Source: Bacillota bacterium (GTDB taxonomy: Bacteria; Bacillota; Clostridia; Oscillospirales; Ruminococcaceae). From it: a stretch of 8,411 nucleotides of DNA. The translations under genes and the position numbers were made by a program. This document shows, in pieces, positions 1 to 6,171 of this stretch (position 1 is the stretch's first letter; every line of letters starts with the position of its first letter). Below the pieces are notes generated by a model. The model worked only from the letters and a program-made list of their open reading frames with translations, had not been told where the DNA came from and did not search any database. The stretch spans positions 1 to 8,411 of the forward strand of contig JAEWNU010000202.1 in the NCBI GenBank assembly GCA_023456995.1. Direction: 5' to 3'.

Positions 1-678
1 CAGATTGATACGCTTGCTGGAGAGCCGACCATCAACCCCAATTATAAGTTCTTGGCTGGGTTGCTTAGTCAGCTGAACACGCAGCAGAATTATCAGAAAA
101 GCTATTTACTCTACCGCTTCGAAGATAAAATGTTGCGCTGTCTGGTAGATGGTAGCTATCGTGATAACGCTGAGGCGGGGGCGGACTATTTTGCGCCAGG
201 AGCGGACTATCCGATTAGCGGCGCTTATAAGCCGGTCAAGACGGTCGTAGATAAGATCTACAGCGGTAAGACTACCGGCGGTTACACCACCGAGCTTGTC
301 ACCCGGCCGGATTTTAAAAAAGTTGCGGTGACTTGTCTGCCGGTCTATGGTACAAGCCACGCGGTGGTGGCGGTGCTGTGCATTGAGACCGATCCTGGCG
401 ACACGGCCTATCATATGGCAGGTTCGGTGAACCTTTATTATGCGGGATTAACTTTTGCAGCTGTTTTCGCCATTTGTCTCCTGTTACTAACGCTTCGTCA
501 AAAATATCTGCTGCATAAAAAGCAAAAGCAGGAGCAGAAGGAACTTCGCGAGGATGCCGCTCAACTTGGGGCTGCTGACCCAATAGAGGGCGATGTCCCT
601 GCTGATTCCGCAAACCAGCCCCCCGCCGAAAATGACATACAGGGGGCGCCCGGCAGCAATATCGATACTTTACAGTAA
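1..678 (+). CDS. Membrane protein with Cache-like extracytoplasmic domain, 5' end outside window
   Basis: The reading frame is open from base 1 to a TAA at 676-678, so the start lies upstream of the window. The 225 visible residues fall into three parts. About 145 residues look like the C-terminal part of an extracytoplasmic sensor fold of the Cache type: there are YLLYRFED, a CLVDGSY strand, a GGYTTELV turn and a VAVLCIETDPG strand. A single membrane segment follows (roughly bases 430-495, LYYAGLTF...CLLLLTL). Last is a cytoplasmic tail, first very basic and Gln-rich (RQKYLLHKKQKQEQK), then acidic and Ala/Pro-rich and probably disordered. No HAMP, kinase, GGDEF or chemoreceptor output domain follows the membrane segment, so a signalling role is not demonstrated. 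The Cache assignment rests on overall pattern, not on a diagnostic motif. The next gene starts 13 bases after the stop, suggesting cotranscription. Confidence 0.7.
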   Translation, partial: QIDTLAGEPTINPNYKFLAGLLSQLNTQQNYQKSYLLYRFEDKMLRCLVDGSYRDNAEAGADYFAPGADYPISGAYKPVKTVVDKIYSGKTTGGYTTELVTRPDFKKVAVTCLPVYGTSHAVVAVLCIETDPGDTAYHMAGSVNLYYAGLTFAAVFAICLLLLTLRQKYLLHKKQKQEQKELREDAAQLGAADPIEGDVPADSANQPPAENDIQGAPGSNIDTLQ

Positions 679-691
679 CTGGGAGAAAATA

Positions 692-1009
692 ATGCAGGAA
701 AAAAGTTTTTTTGATAAGGTATATGATATGGTTTGCCGTATTCCGCGGGGCAAGGTAACTTCTTACGGACAGGTTGCGTTGCTTTGCGGTAATCCACGCG
801 GGGCGCGTGCGGTGGGGTGGGCGCTGCACCAGAATCCGCGCCCCGGTGAGATACCGTGTCATCGGGTGGTTAATCGTGAGGGCCGGCTGGCTCCTGAGTT
901 CGCTTTTGGCGGCGAGCAGGAACAGCGTCGCCTTTTGGAGGATGAGCAGGTTCCGTTTTTGCCAGATGGTCGCGTTAATCTTACCAAAACGTTCTGGTAC
1001 GGTGAGTAG
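692..1009 (+). CDS. Single-domain O6-alkylguanine-DNA alkyltransferase, MGMT family
   Basis: This 105-residue protein is essentially only the C-terminal DNA-binding and catalytic domain of methylated-DNA-[protein]-cysteine S-methyltransferase. That suicide enzyme moves an alkyl group from O6-alkylguanine to its own cysteine. Visible features are the helix-turn-helix (about residues 22-48) with Tyr25 of SYGQV at the base-flipping position, Arg39 of GARAVG as the arginine finger, and the active-site PCHRV with Cys56 and His57. A Glu near residues 83-85 could complete the Cys-His-Glu triad. The catalytic Cys is intact, unlike the Trp of alkyltransferase-like (ATL) proteins, although the short length and missing N-terminal domain resemble ATLs. 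The ATG at 692 is chosen because GGGAG at 681-685 lies 6 bases upstream; an in-frame ATG at 593 would sit deep inside the preceding gene. Whether it repairs DNA or only recognises lesions cannot be decided here. Confidence 0.9.
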   Translation: MQEKSFFDKVYDMVCRIPRGKVTSYGQVALLCGNPRGARAVGWALHQNPRPGEIPCHRVVNREGRLAPEFAFGGEQEQRRLLEDEQVPFLPDGRVNLTKTFWYGE

Positions 1010-1056
1010 GCTCGTACGGTTAGGGCAGGCCATGCGATTTGAGAGGATTGATTGAA

Positions 1057-1479
1057 ATGATGCGGGATGCGCAACAAACGATTGGTAATTTGATCGATAA
1101 GCAGAGTGTCGCTTTTATTAGTTCAGTGGATGGCGACGGTTATCCCAATACAAAAGCAATGCTCTCGCCAAGAATGCGTGAGGGAATCAAAATATTTTAT
1201 TTTACCACCAATACGTCGTCCATGCGTGTGGCACAATATCATCAAAACCCAAAGGCATGTGTTTATTTCTATGATAAAAGGTTTTTCCGCGGAGTCATGC
1301 TTAAGGGCGTTATGGCGGTTTTGGAGGATGCGACAAGTAAGGAAATGATCTGGCGAGAGGGAGATACCCTTTATTATCCACAAGGTGTTGTCGACCCAGA
1401 TTATTGTGTACTAAAATTTACGGCCAAAAGCGGTCGGTATTATACCAATTTTCATTCAGAGGACTTTGAAATGGAATAA
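1057..1479 (+). CDS. Pyridoxamine 5'-phosphate oxidase-like FMN-binding split-barrel protein
   Basis: The product is a 140-residue protein of the PNPOx-like superfamily, close in style to the general stress protein 26 group. An N-terminal helix (DAQQTIGNLIDKQ) leads into the barrel strands SVAFISSVDGDGYPNTKAM, GIKIFYFTTNTSS, KACVYFYD and GVMLKGVMAVLED. It ends with VLKFTAKSGRYYTNF, typical of small FMN- or F420-type barrels. In Clostridia such proteins are usually annotated as pyridoxamine 5'-phosphate oxidase family; a true role in vitamin B6 synthesis is unlikely for this short form, and the substrate is unknown. Adjacent ATGs at 1057 and 1060 are both possible. GAGAGG at 1041-1046 sits 10 bases before the first, which I prefer over the in-frame TTG codons further upstream. 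It lies 47 bases after the alkyltransferase stop with no terminator between, so the two are probably in one transcript. Confidence 0.85.
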   Translation: MMRDAQQTIGNLIDKQSVAFISSVDGDGYPNTKAMLSPRMREGIKIFYFTTNTSSMRVAQYHQNPKACVYFYDKRFFRGVMLKGVMAVLEDATSKEMIWREGDTLYYPQGVVDPDYCVLKFTAKSGRYYTNFHSEDFEME

Positions 1480-1531
1480 TGGCTTTGCCCAGTAGCAGAT
1501 GAGATGATTAGTATTTAAATTGCATACAATC

Positions 1532-1559
1532 TTGATACAGACCGTATAAACTTTATAGT
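1532..1559 (+). promoter_or_regulatory. Probable sigma-A-like promoter of the ABC transporter operon
   Basis: TTGATA at 1532-1537 and TATAGT at 1554-1559 each match five of six consensus positions and are 16 bases apart. Transcription would start near 1566, giving a leader of about 100 bases before the ATPase ATG at 1668. The element is overlapped by the inverted repeat at 1535-1574, so a repressor bound there would block it. This is a pattern match only. Confidence 0.5.
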
Positions 1560-1574
1560 TTATACGGTCTGTAT
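1535..1574. promoter_or_regulatory. Perfect inverted repeat, operator or terminator hairpin
   Basis: ATACAGACCGTATAAAC (1535-1551) is exactly reverse-complemented by GTTTATACGGTCTGTAT (1558-1574). The 6-base spacer TTTATA can close by one more T-A pair. Two readings are possible. The first is an operator for a dimeric regulator, because the repeat covers the end of the -35, the spacer and the -10 of the promoter at 1532-1559. The second is a factor-independent terminator for the upstream operon: a transcript reading through from the PNPOx-like gene would form a 17-18 bp stem followed by GUUUUG, though the stem is AU-rich and the U tract weak. Both may hold, since a transcript starting near 1566 would contain only part of the right arm and escape the hairpin. 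Confidence 0.75.
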
Positions 1575-1577
1575 GTT

Positions 1578-1606
1578 TTGTAAAAGCTAATACAGTACGC
1601 TTATCT
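1578..1606 (+). promoter_or_regulatory. Alternative weak promoter for the ABC operon
   Basis: TTGTAA at 1578-1583 and TTATCT at 1601-1606 are separated by 17 bases, just downstream of the inverted repeat. The match is poorer than the element at 1532-1559, so this is a secondary candidate. The rest of the gap up to the ribosome binding site at 1653-1659 shows no recognisable riboswitch; in particular no TPP-riboswitch core is visible, although some importers of this family carry thiamine precursors. Confidence 0.2.
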
Positions 1607-1667
1607 CTTTTAATCAAGCCACACATTTGCTAGCTTTGGAATATGATGCTGTGAGGAGGTTTTGCCC

Positions 1668-2438
1668 ATGGATAATTCGATTAAAGCGCCCGAACCTGTG
1701 GTACAGGTAGAGCGCCTTTCTTTAACATATCAATCGGATGAAGGAGAAATAGAAGCAATTCGTGATATATCTTTCTCCGTTTACGAGGGGGAGATTGTTA
1801 GCGTCATAGGCCCTTCTGGTTGCGGAAAATCGACTCTGCTCTCTATTGCGTCAGGTCTGCTTGCCCCCACGTCGGGGCATGTTATTATTAGCGGCGGCGG
1901 CAATATTGGTTATATGCTTCAAAAAGACAGTTTGTTTCCATGGCGCACCATTCGTCAGAATGTTCTGCTTGGCGTAGAAATTTGCTGCCAAGATAAAAAG
2001 GATCTCTTTGCCTATGCCGACGAGCTGCTGCATACATACGGCCTGTGGGAGTTTAGAGATAGTTTTCCTGCCCAGCTTTCGGGTGGGATGCGTCAGCGTG
2101 CCGCGTTGATTCGCACCCTTGCCGTGCGCCCCAAACTGTTGCTGTTAGATGAAGCGTTTTCAGCTTTGGACTATCAGACACGTCTGGCAGTTTCAGATGA
2201 TATTTCGTCCATCATTCGGCGTGAAAAAAAGACAGCTCTGATGGTTACACACGACATTTCAGAAGCGGTGGCAATGTCTGATCGGGTCATTGTGCTGTCT
2301 CGTCGGCCGTCCGTTATTAAATCAGTGTATGATATCGTATTTGCAGAGGGGCGTGGGACACCGATCCAATGTCGTGAGCGGGCGGAGTTCCGCAGCTATT
2401 TTAACAGCATCTGGAGGGATATTGATGTTCATATCTGA
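1668..2438 (+). CDS. ABC transporter ATP-binding protein, NitT/TauT family
   Basis: This is the cytoplasmic ATPase that powers the importer encoded by this operon; 256 residues is normal for the family. All motifs are intact: Walker A GPSGCGKST (residues 48-56), Q-loop Gln85 in MLQKDSLFPW, signature LSGGM (137-141) followed by RQRAALIRTL, Walker B LLLLDE (157-162) with catalytic Glu162, D-loop SALD (165-168) and switch His195 in VTHD. The LFPW segment after the Q-loop and the overall pattern are those of SsuB/TauB/NrtD-like ATPases. I chose the ATG at 1668 because GAGGAGG at 1653-1659 is 8 bases upstream; the in-frame TTG at 1662 would be only 2 bases from it. The 3' end overlaps the permease gene by 14 bases, implying translational coupling. 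Confidence 0.95.
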   Translation: MDNSIKAPEPVVQVERLSLTYQSDEGEIEAIRDISFSVYEGEIVSVIGPSGCGKSTLLSIASGLLAPTSGHVIISGGGNIGYMLQKDSLFPWRTIRQNVLLGVEICCQDKKDLFAYADELLHTYGLWEFRDSFPAQLSGGMRQRAALIRTLAVRPKLLLLDEAFSALDYQTRLAVSDDISSIIRREKKTALMVTHDISEAVAMSDRVIVLSRRPSVIKSVYDIVFAEGRGTPIQCRERAEFRSYFNSIWRDIDVHI

Positions 2439-3246
2439 AAACGCCGTTTCGCCTTCACGCGAGGCATGGCTAAAAAGGCGGCGGCGCGACCGGCTGCTGG
2501 TGGGACTTGCAAAGGTGGGCCTTCTGGTCTCGCTGCTTTTATTTTGGGAGATAGCTGCCCGAACTGGTGTAATTGATCCTTTTATCACGAGCTGTCCGTC
2601 ACGCTTTATGCTCAGCATTGGCCGTTTGGCTGCCAGGGGCGAATTGTGGAAACATATCTGGGTGACCACGCTTGAGGCTATCGCGGGTTTTTGCTGCGGT
2701 ACTATTCTTGGCACTATCATCGCAATTGTGTTGTGGGGGTCAAGTTTTCTTTGCCGCGTGTTAGAGCCTTATCTCGTTGTACTTAATGCTCTGCCTAAAA
2801 TCGCACTAGGCCCTATTTTTATTGTCTGGATTGGCGCACGCCCTATGGCGATAGTGGTTATCGCGCTTTCCATTTCGCTGGTGGTCACAGTACTGGAGGT
2901 ACTCGGGGGTTTTATATCGACGGACCCTGATATGATTCGCTTGGTGCAAACCTTTGGAGCGGGCAAATTACAGGTACTTAGAAAAGTGGTGCTGCCCGCC
3001 AATCTGCCAACCATTATTGGCTCACTTAAAGTTAACGTTGGCATGTCATGGGTTGGTGTTATTGTCGGTGAATTTTTAATTTCAAAGGCTGGATTGGGTT
3101 ATCTTATCGTCTATGGCAGCCAGGTTTTTCAGCTCGACCTCGTAATGGCCAGTGTAGTAATTTTATCTTTTATTGCCACTTTGATGTATTTTTGCATACA
3201 GTATATAGAAAAGCTGCTTTCAAAGCGTAGGGGGGCCGTGCGCTGA
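2425..3246 (+). CDS. ABC transporter permease, NitT/TauT (SsuC-like) family
   Basis: The product is a 273-residue inner-membrane subunit that forms, as a homodimer, the channel of the importer. After a basic N-terminus (KRRRRDR, about residues 18-24) comes a first membrane segment (about 25-45), then further hydrophobic helices near 84-105, 110-137, 141-163, 200-220 and 240-262. The family motif NALPKIALGPIFIVWIG is at 121-137. The cytoplasmic EAA-type coupling loop, TFGAGKLQVLRKVVLP, is at about 176-191 and docks on the ATPase. GGAGGG at 2413-2418 lies 6 bases before the ATG at 2425, which fixes the start inside the end of the ATPase gene; a longer frame reaching back to 2290 would lie wholly inside that gene and is disfavoured. 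Nothing in the sequence points to a specific solute. Confidence 0.93.
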   Translation: MFISENAVSPSREAWLKRRRRDRLLVGLAKVGLLVSLLLFWEIAARTGVIDPFITSCPSRFMLSIGRLAARGELWKHIWVTTLEAIAGFCCGTILGTIIAIVLWGSSFLCRVLEPYLVVLNALPKIALGPIFIVWIGARPMAIVVIALSISLVVTVLEVLGGFISTDPDMIRLVQTFGAGKLQVLRKVVLPANLPTIIGSLKVNVGMSWVGVIVGEFLISKAGLGYLIVYGSQVFQLDLVMASVVILSFIATLMYFCIQYIEKLLSKRRGAVR

Positions 3247-3281
3247 TATTGGGCAGCACATGAATAATTGGAGGTAGGGCA

Positions 3282-4298
3282 ATGAAAACCAGAGCAATTT
3301 CGGTGATGCTGGCGATAGGTGTTACCGCCGCGTTGTTTGCAGGCTGTCAGGCAAAGCCTGCAAAAAGCCAGAAGGAATTGACAAAAATTACCGTGAGCGA
3401 AGTGACTCACTCAGTGTTCTATGCGCCGCAGTATGTGGCAATCTCTCAAGGTTTTTTTAAAGAAGAGGGACTGGATGTTGAACTAATCAACGGACAGGGT
3501 GCCGACAAGGTCATGACCGCGGTTGTTTCCGGTCAGGTAGACATTGGCTTTTCAGGGCCTGAGGCCGCAATCTATGTTTTAAAAGAGGGCAAGACCGATT
3601 ATCCTATGGTATTTGCCCAGCTGACCAAGCGCGATGGTTCGTTCCTGATCGGACGTAATCCGGACGACAAATTCACTTTTGAAAAGCTCAAAGGTTCGCA
3701 CCTCATTGGCGGGCGCAAAGGCGGCGTACCGCTTATGACGCTGCAATATGTCTTGAGAAAGCAGGGCGTTGATCCAGCCAAAGACTTAAATGTAGACTCC
3801 AGTGTACAGTTTGCACTGATGGCTGGCGCTTTCACCGGTGGACAGGGTGATTATGTCACGCTGTTTGAGCCGACCGCCTCCGCGGTTGTGCGCGAAGGTA
3901 AGGGTTATATTTTGGCTTCTATCGGTGAACTTTCGGGCGAAATTCCGTATACATGCTATTATGCCACAAAGAGTTATATTGAAAAGAACCCCGATGTGAT
4001 TCAGCGCTTTACCAACGCAATCTATAAGGGTCAACTTTGGGTGAAAAACCACTCCGCCGCCGAAGTAGCCAAGGCGATTTCTCAGTTCTTCCCCGATACC
4101 GACTTGGCGCTGCTTGAAACAGTTTGCCAGCGTCATGCCGACATTGACGCCTTTATGAGCGACCCGCTGTTGGTGCCCGATGCGCTCGACCGTCTGCAGA
4201 CGGTGATGGAGCAGGCCGGCGAGTTGAACGGCCGCGTGGATTATGATAAGCTTGTAAATACCGCCTTTGCTAAAAAGGCGATGGAAACGATTAAATAA
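3282..4298 (+). CDS. ABC transporter substrate-binding lipoprotein, NMT1/THI5-like (SsuA/TauA/ThiY) family
   Basis: The product is a 338-residue solute receptor expected to be anchored to the outer face of the membrane. The signal peptide (MKTRAISVMLAIGVTAALFAG) is followed by a lipobox-type Cys22, so signal peptidase II cleavage is likely. The mature protein starts with a short Lys/Gln/Ser linker and enters a periplasmic-binding fold: KITVSEVTHSVFYAPQYVA, then GFFKEEGLDVELINGQGADKVMTAV and GQVDIGFSGPEAAIYV. That is the classical NMT1-like opening in which the protein recognises a small organic molecule. The C-terminal lobe includes ITLFEPTA-like and YATKSYIEKNPDVIQRFTNA helices. Members of this family bind sulfonates, taurine, thiamine precursors, riboflavin or aromatic compounds; I cannot choose between them. 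GGAGG at 3270-3274 is 7 bases before the ATG. It follows the permease by 35 bases and ends the operon. Confidence 0.93.
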   Translation: MKTRAISVMLAIGVTAALFAGCQAKPAKSQKELTKITVSEVTHSVFYAPQYVAISQGFFKEEGLDVELINGQGADKVMTAVVSGQVDIGFSGPEAAIYVLKEGKTDYPMVFAQLTKRDGSFLIGRNPDDKFTFEKLKGSHLIGGRKGGVPLMTLQYVLRKQGVDPAKDLNVDSSVQFALMAGAFTGGQGDYVTLFEPTASAVVREGKGYILASIGELSGEIPYTCYYATKSYIEKNPDVIQRFTNAIYKGQLWVKNHSAAEVAKAISQFFPDTDLALLETVCQRHADIDAFMSDPLLVPDALDRLQTVMEQAGELNGRVDYDKLVNTAFAKKAMETIK

Positions 4299-4315
4299 AG
4301 ATGGGATAAACAATA

Positions 4316-4356
4316 AAAGCAGGCGCGGGCAATTTGATTTTGTCTGCGCCTGCTTT
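4316..4356 (+). terminator. Rho-independent terminator after the ABC operon
   Basis: AAAGCAGGCGC (4316-4326) pairs perfectly with GCGCCTGCTTT (4346-4356). The stem extends inward through G-U and Watson-Crick pairs (GGGCAA with TTGTCT) to a short loop. It begins 18 bases after the substrate-binding protein stop. The T-tract is short (CTTTG), so termination may be partial. Confidence 0.8.
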
Positions 4357-4616
4357 GTTGGATTTATAGATATCATACAATTGTCTGGAGTGACAAGGAT
4401 TAGCTTTAGGACATGATTACATGAGATATAGTATCAAAAATCATAATCTGTTGTTTTGGGATGCTTAGCCTTAACAGTGTATGACCCTAACAGCCTTTTG
4501 ATATTTTTGCAAGGTTGGAACTAGTATGTAATTGAATTTTGATTACTCTTTTGAGGCCATTTTTTATTTTTGCCCCAAAATTTGTATATAGAGTTCCTCA
4601 ATCAAGCAAAAAGTAG

Positions 4617-4622
4617 TATAAT
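4617..4622 (+). promoter_or_regulatory. Candidate -10 box for the NSS transporter gene
   Basis: A perfect TATAAT lies 137 bases before the ATG. The sequence 17 bases upstream (TTCCTC, 4594-4599) is a poor -35, so the promoter may need an activator or may not be real. If used, it would give a leader of about 130 bases that includes the hairpins at 4669-4724. Confidence 0.4.
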
Positions 4623-4668
4623 CATAATTACGACTGTTTTTGCAAAAGATAAATTGCACAGTGAAGCC

Positions 4669-4724
4669 CTAACGGTGAAGTTAGCACCATTGTTAGGTAT
4701 TCGATGCCTCATGCAGTTGGCATG
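4669..4724 (+). promoter_or_regulatory. Structured 5' leader of the NSS transporter gene
   Basis: Three potential hairpins follow one another almost without gaps. The first is CTAACGGTG (4669-4677) with CACC (4685-4688) and GTTAG (4692-4696), which has a 3-base bulge. The second is AGGTAT (4695-4700) with ATGCCT (4704-4709), including one G-U pair. The third is CATGC (4710-4714) with GCATG (4720-4724). CTAAC could instead pair with the nearer GTTAG (4680-4684), so the first hairpin has two competing forms, and the first and second hairpins share two bases. This could be a regulatory RNA leader, but I recognise no known riboswitch or T-box sequence. The predicted stems are short and may be chance. 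Confidence 0.35.
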
Positions 4725-4759
4725 AACACAATTAACACTCTTCAAAAGGAGCGAACAGT

Positions 4760-6109
4760 ATGAGCACATCAAAAAAAGGCGCAGAGAAAGGGTCATCAAA
4801 CTCTTTGCAATTTAAATCAAGATGGGGGTTTATTCTTGCATCAGTAGGTTCCGCTGTTGGAATGGCCAATGTGTGGGGGTTTCCCTATAAAGTCGGCAAA
4901 TATGGTGGTGCAGCATTTATAGTTGCCTATCTTATCTTTGTTGTTATATTTGGTTATGTGGGTCTTTCCGCAGAATTTGCAGTAGGCCGTCGAGCAAGAA
5001 CGGGTACATTGGGCTCTTACCACAAGGCATGGATTTCAGGGGGGAAGGAAGCTCCGGGCAAAATAGTGGGCTGGATTCCGCTTGCGGGTTCAATGTGTAT
5101 TGCCATTGGTTATGCTGTTATTATCTCATATGTACTTAAGGCTTTTGTTGATTCGATGACAGGCACGCTTATGACAGTAAATACAGGCGCGTGGTTTGAA
5201 AGCTTTGCATTAACCAACTACTCGGTCATTCCTTACCATGTTGCGACCGTGGTAGGAACGCTGCTCACCCTTTTGCTAGGTGCAGATAGCATTGAAAAGA
5301 CCAATAAAATTATGATGCCGACATTTTTTATAATTTTCGTTATTCTTGCTATTCGTGTCGCGTTGCTACCCGGAAGCCTTGAGGGATATCAATTTATTTT
5401 TAGTCCCGATTGGTCCGTATTGAGAGATCCTATGCCATGGGTCTGGGCAATGGGACAGGCTTTCTTTTCATTGTCTATTACAGGAAGTGGAATGATCGTA
5501 TATGGTGCTTACCTACAGGACAACGAAGATGTGGTTGATGCTGCAAAACACACCGCGTTTTTTGACACGATCGCGGCTATTATTGCTTCTCTCGTTATAA
5601 TTCCGGCGTGTTTTGCTTATAAGGTGGATGTAAACTCTGGCCCCGGGTTGCTATTTGTAACGCTGCCTAAAATTCTTCAAGATATCCCGTTTGGTCGTGG
5701 GTTTGCAGTTATTTTATACACAGCAATGGTGTTTGCTGGGGTAAGTTCACTGCAAAATATGTTTGAAGCTGTAGGCGAATCTCTCTTATACAAATTTAAT
5801 AAGCTGCATCGTAGACTGGTTCTTTCTATTCTGTGTATTCTTTGCCTTGGCATAGGGCTACACATGGAAGCAATCTTCCACTGGGGCCCTTGGATGGATT
5901 TTGTTTCTATTTACATTATCCCGATAGGCGCAACTTTAGGTTCAATTTCTTGGTTCTGGGTGATGAAAAAGGAAGATTTGCTAGATGAAATCAATAAAGG
6001 ATCAAAGAGCTCCCATGGGAGGCTGTGGTACAATGTTGGCAAATATGTATATGTACCACTTGCAATGATTCTTTGCATAATTGCTTTGTTTAAAAAAATC
6101 TCTTTCTGA
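4760..6109 (+). CDS. Sodium:neurotransmitter symporter (SNF/NSS) family transporter
   Basis: This 449-residue polytopic membrane protein probably takes up an amino acid or related amine using the sodium gradient. The family signature is in the first helix: RWGFILASVGSAVGMANVWG (residues 21-40) followed by FPYKVGKYGGAAF. About eleven hydrophobic helices can be counted, ending with the C-terminal one near 430-444; this fits the 11-helix bacterial branch (MhsT, Tyt1). By comparison with LeuT, the helix-1 Ala32, Val33 and Asn37 are retained. The helix-8 sodium-site serines are present (Ser329, Ser330 in GVSSLQ), and Asp380 is at or near the external-gate aspartate. The partner gate arginine of helix 1, however, is Gly40. 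Helix 6 carries GQAFFSLSITGSG (232-244). AAAGGAG at 4745-4751 precedes the ATG by 8 bases. The gene stands alone between two terminators. The substrate is not determinable from sequence. Confidence 0.95.
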   Translation: MSTSKKGAEKGSSNSLQFKSRWGFILASVGSAVGMANVWGFPYKVGKYGGAAFIVAYLIFVVIFGYVGLSAEFAVGRRARTGTLGSYHKAWISGGKEAPGKIVGWIPLAGSMCIAIGYAVIISYVLKAFVDSMTGTLMTVNTGAWFESFALTNYSVIPYHVATVVGTLLTLLLGADSIEKTNKIMMPTFFIIFVILAIRVALLPGSLEGYQFIFSPDWSVLRDPMPWVWAMGQAFFSLSITGSGMIVYGAYLQDNEDVVDAAKHTAFFDTIAAIIASLVIIPACFAYKVDVNSGPGLLFVTLPKILQDIPFGRGFAVILYTAMVFAGVSSLQNMFEAVGESLLYKFNKLHRRLVLSILCILCLGIGLHMEAIFHWGPWMDFVSIYIIPIGATLGSISWFWVMKKEDLLDEINKGSKSSHGRLWYNVGKYVYVPLAMILCIIALFKKISF

Positions 6110-6113
6110 TATT

Positions 6114-6154
6114 AAAAAGCGGGTCTTGGCAATCTGTGCCGAGACCCGCTTTTT
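6114..6154. terminator. Bidirectional terminator between the transporter and amidohydrolase units
   Basis: An 18-base arm (6114-6131, beginning AAAAAGCGGGTCT) pairs with 6137-6154 (ending AGACCCGCTTTTT), with one G-U pair and a 5-base loop. The five A's on the left and five T's on the right give a U tract in either direction. It begins 4 bases after the transporter stop and lies 17 bases beyond the minus-strand stop at 6172, so it can end both convergent transcripts. Confidence 0.93.
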
Positions 6155-6171
6155 GATGGCTGGTTTAGAAG

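Larger units (their letters stand above)
4357..4759. other. AT-rich intergenic region with promoter area and leader, no gene seen
   Basis: About 400 bases lie between the ABC terminator and the transporter gene. I found no open frame with a ribosome binding site; the best short frame (4421-4468, 15 codons) has none. The left two thirds is AT-rich and featureless apart from a nonamer, CCYTAACRG, present at 4469-4477, 4485-4493 and again in the leader at 4667-4675. The right third holds a TATAAT box, a short palindrome TTTTGCAAAA at 4638-4647 and the hairpin cluster at 4669-4724. Confidence 0.6.

Noticed and set aside
593..691. In-frame upstream extension of the alkyltransferase starting at an ATG at 593
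   Set aside because: It lies wholly inside the end of the preceding gene, has no ribosome binding site, and would add residues unlike the family; the ATG at 692 has GGGAG 6 bases upstream.
314..1033. Long minus-strand open frame opposite the first two genes
   Set aside because: It is antisense to two well-supported plus-strand genes, is rich in Arg, Pro and His as shadow frames often are, and shows no recognisable domain or ribosome binding site.
1535..1574. Inverted repeat as the end of a mobile element or an attachment site
   Set aside because: There is no transposase, no partner copy elsewhere in the window and no target duplication; its position over a promoter is better explained by regulation or termination.
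1575..1667. TPP or other riboswitch upstream of the ABC operon
   Set aside because: The conserved TPP core is absent and the span is short with no evident multi-stem architecture.
3786..4376. Minus-strand open frame of 196 codons opposite the substrate-binding protein
   Set aside because: It is antisense to a clear lipoprotein gene and runs through the terminator hairpin at 4316-4356; its translation shows no family features.
4421..4468. Short frame of 15 codons in the intergenic region, considered as a leader peptide
   Set aside because: It has no ribosome binding site, no run of one amino acid, and lies upstream of the likely promoter of the transporter gene.
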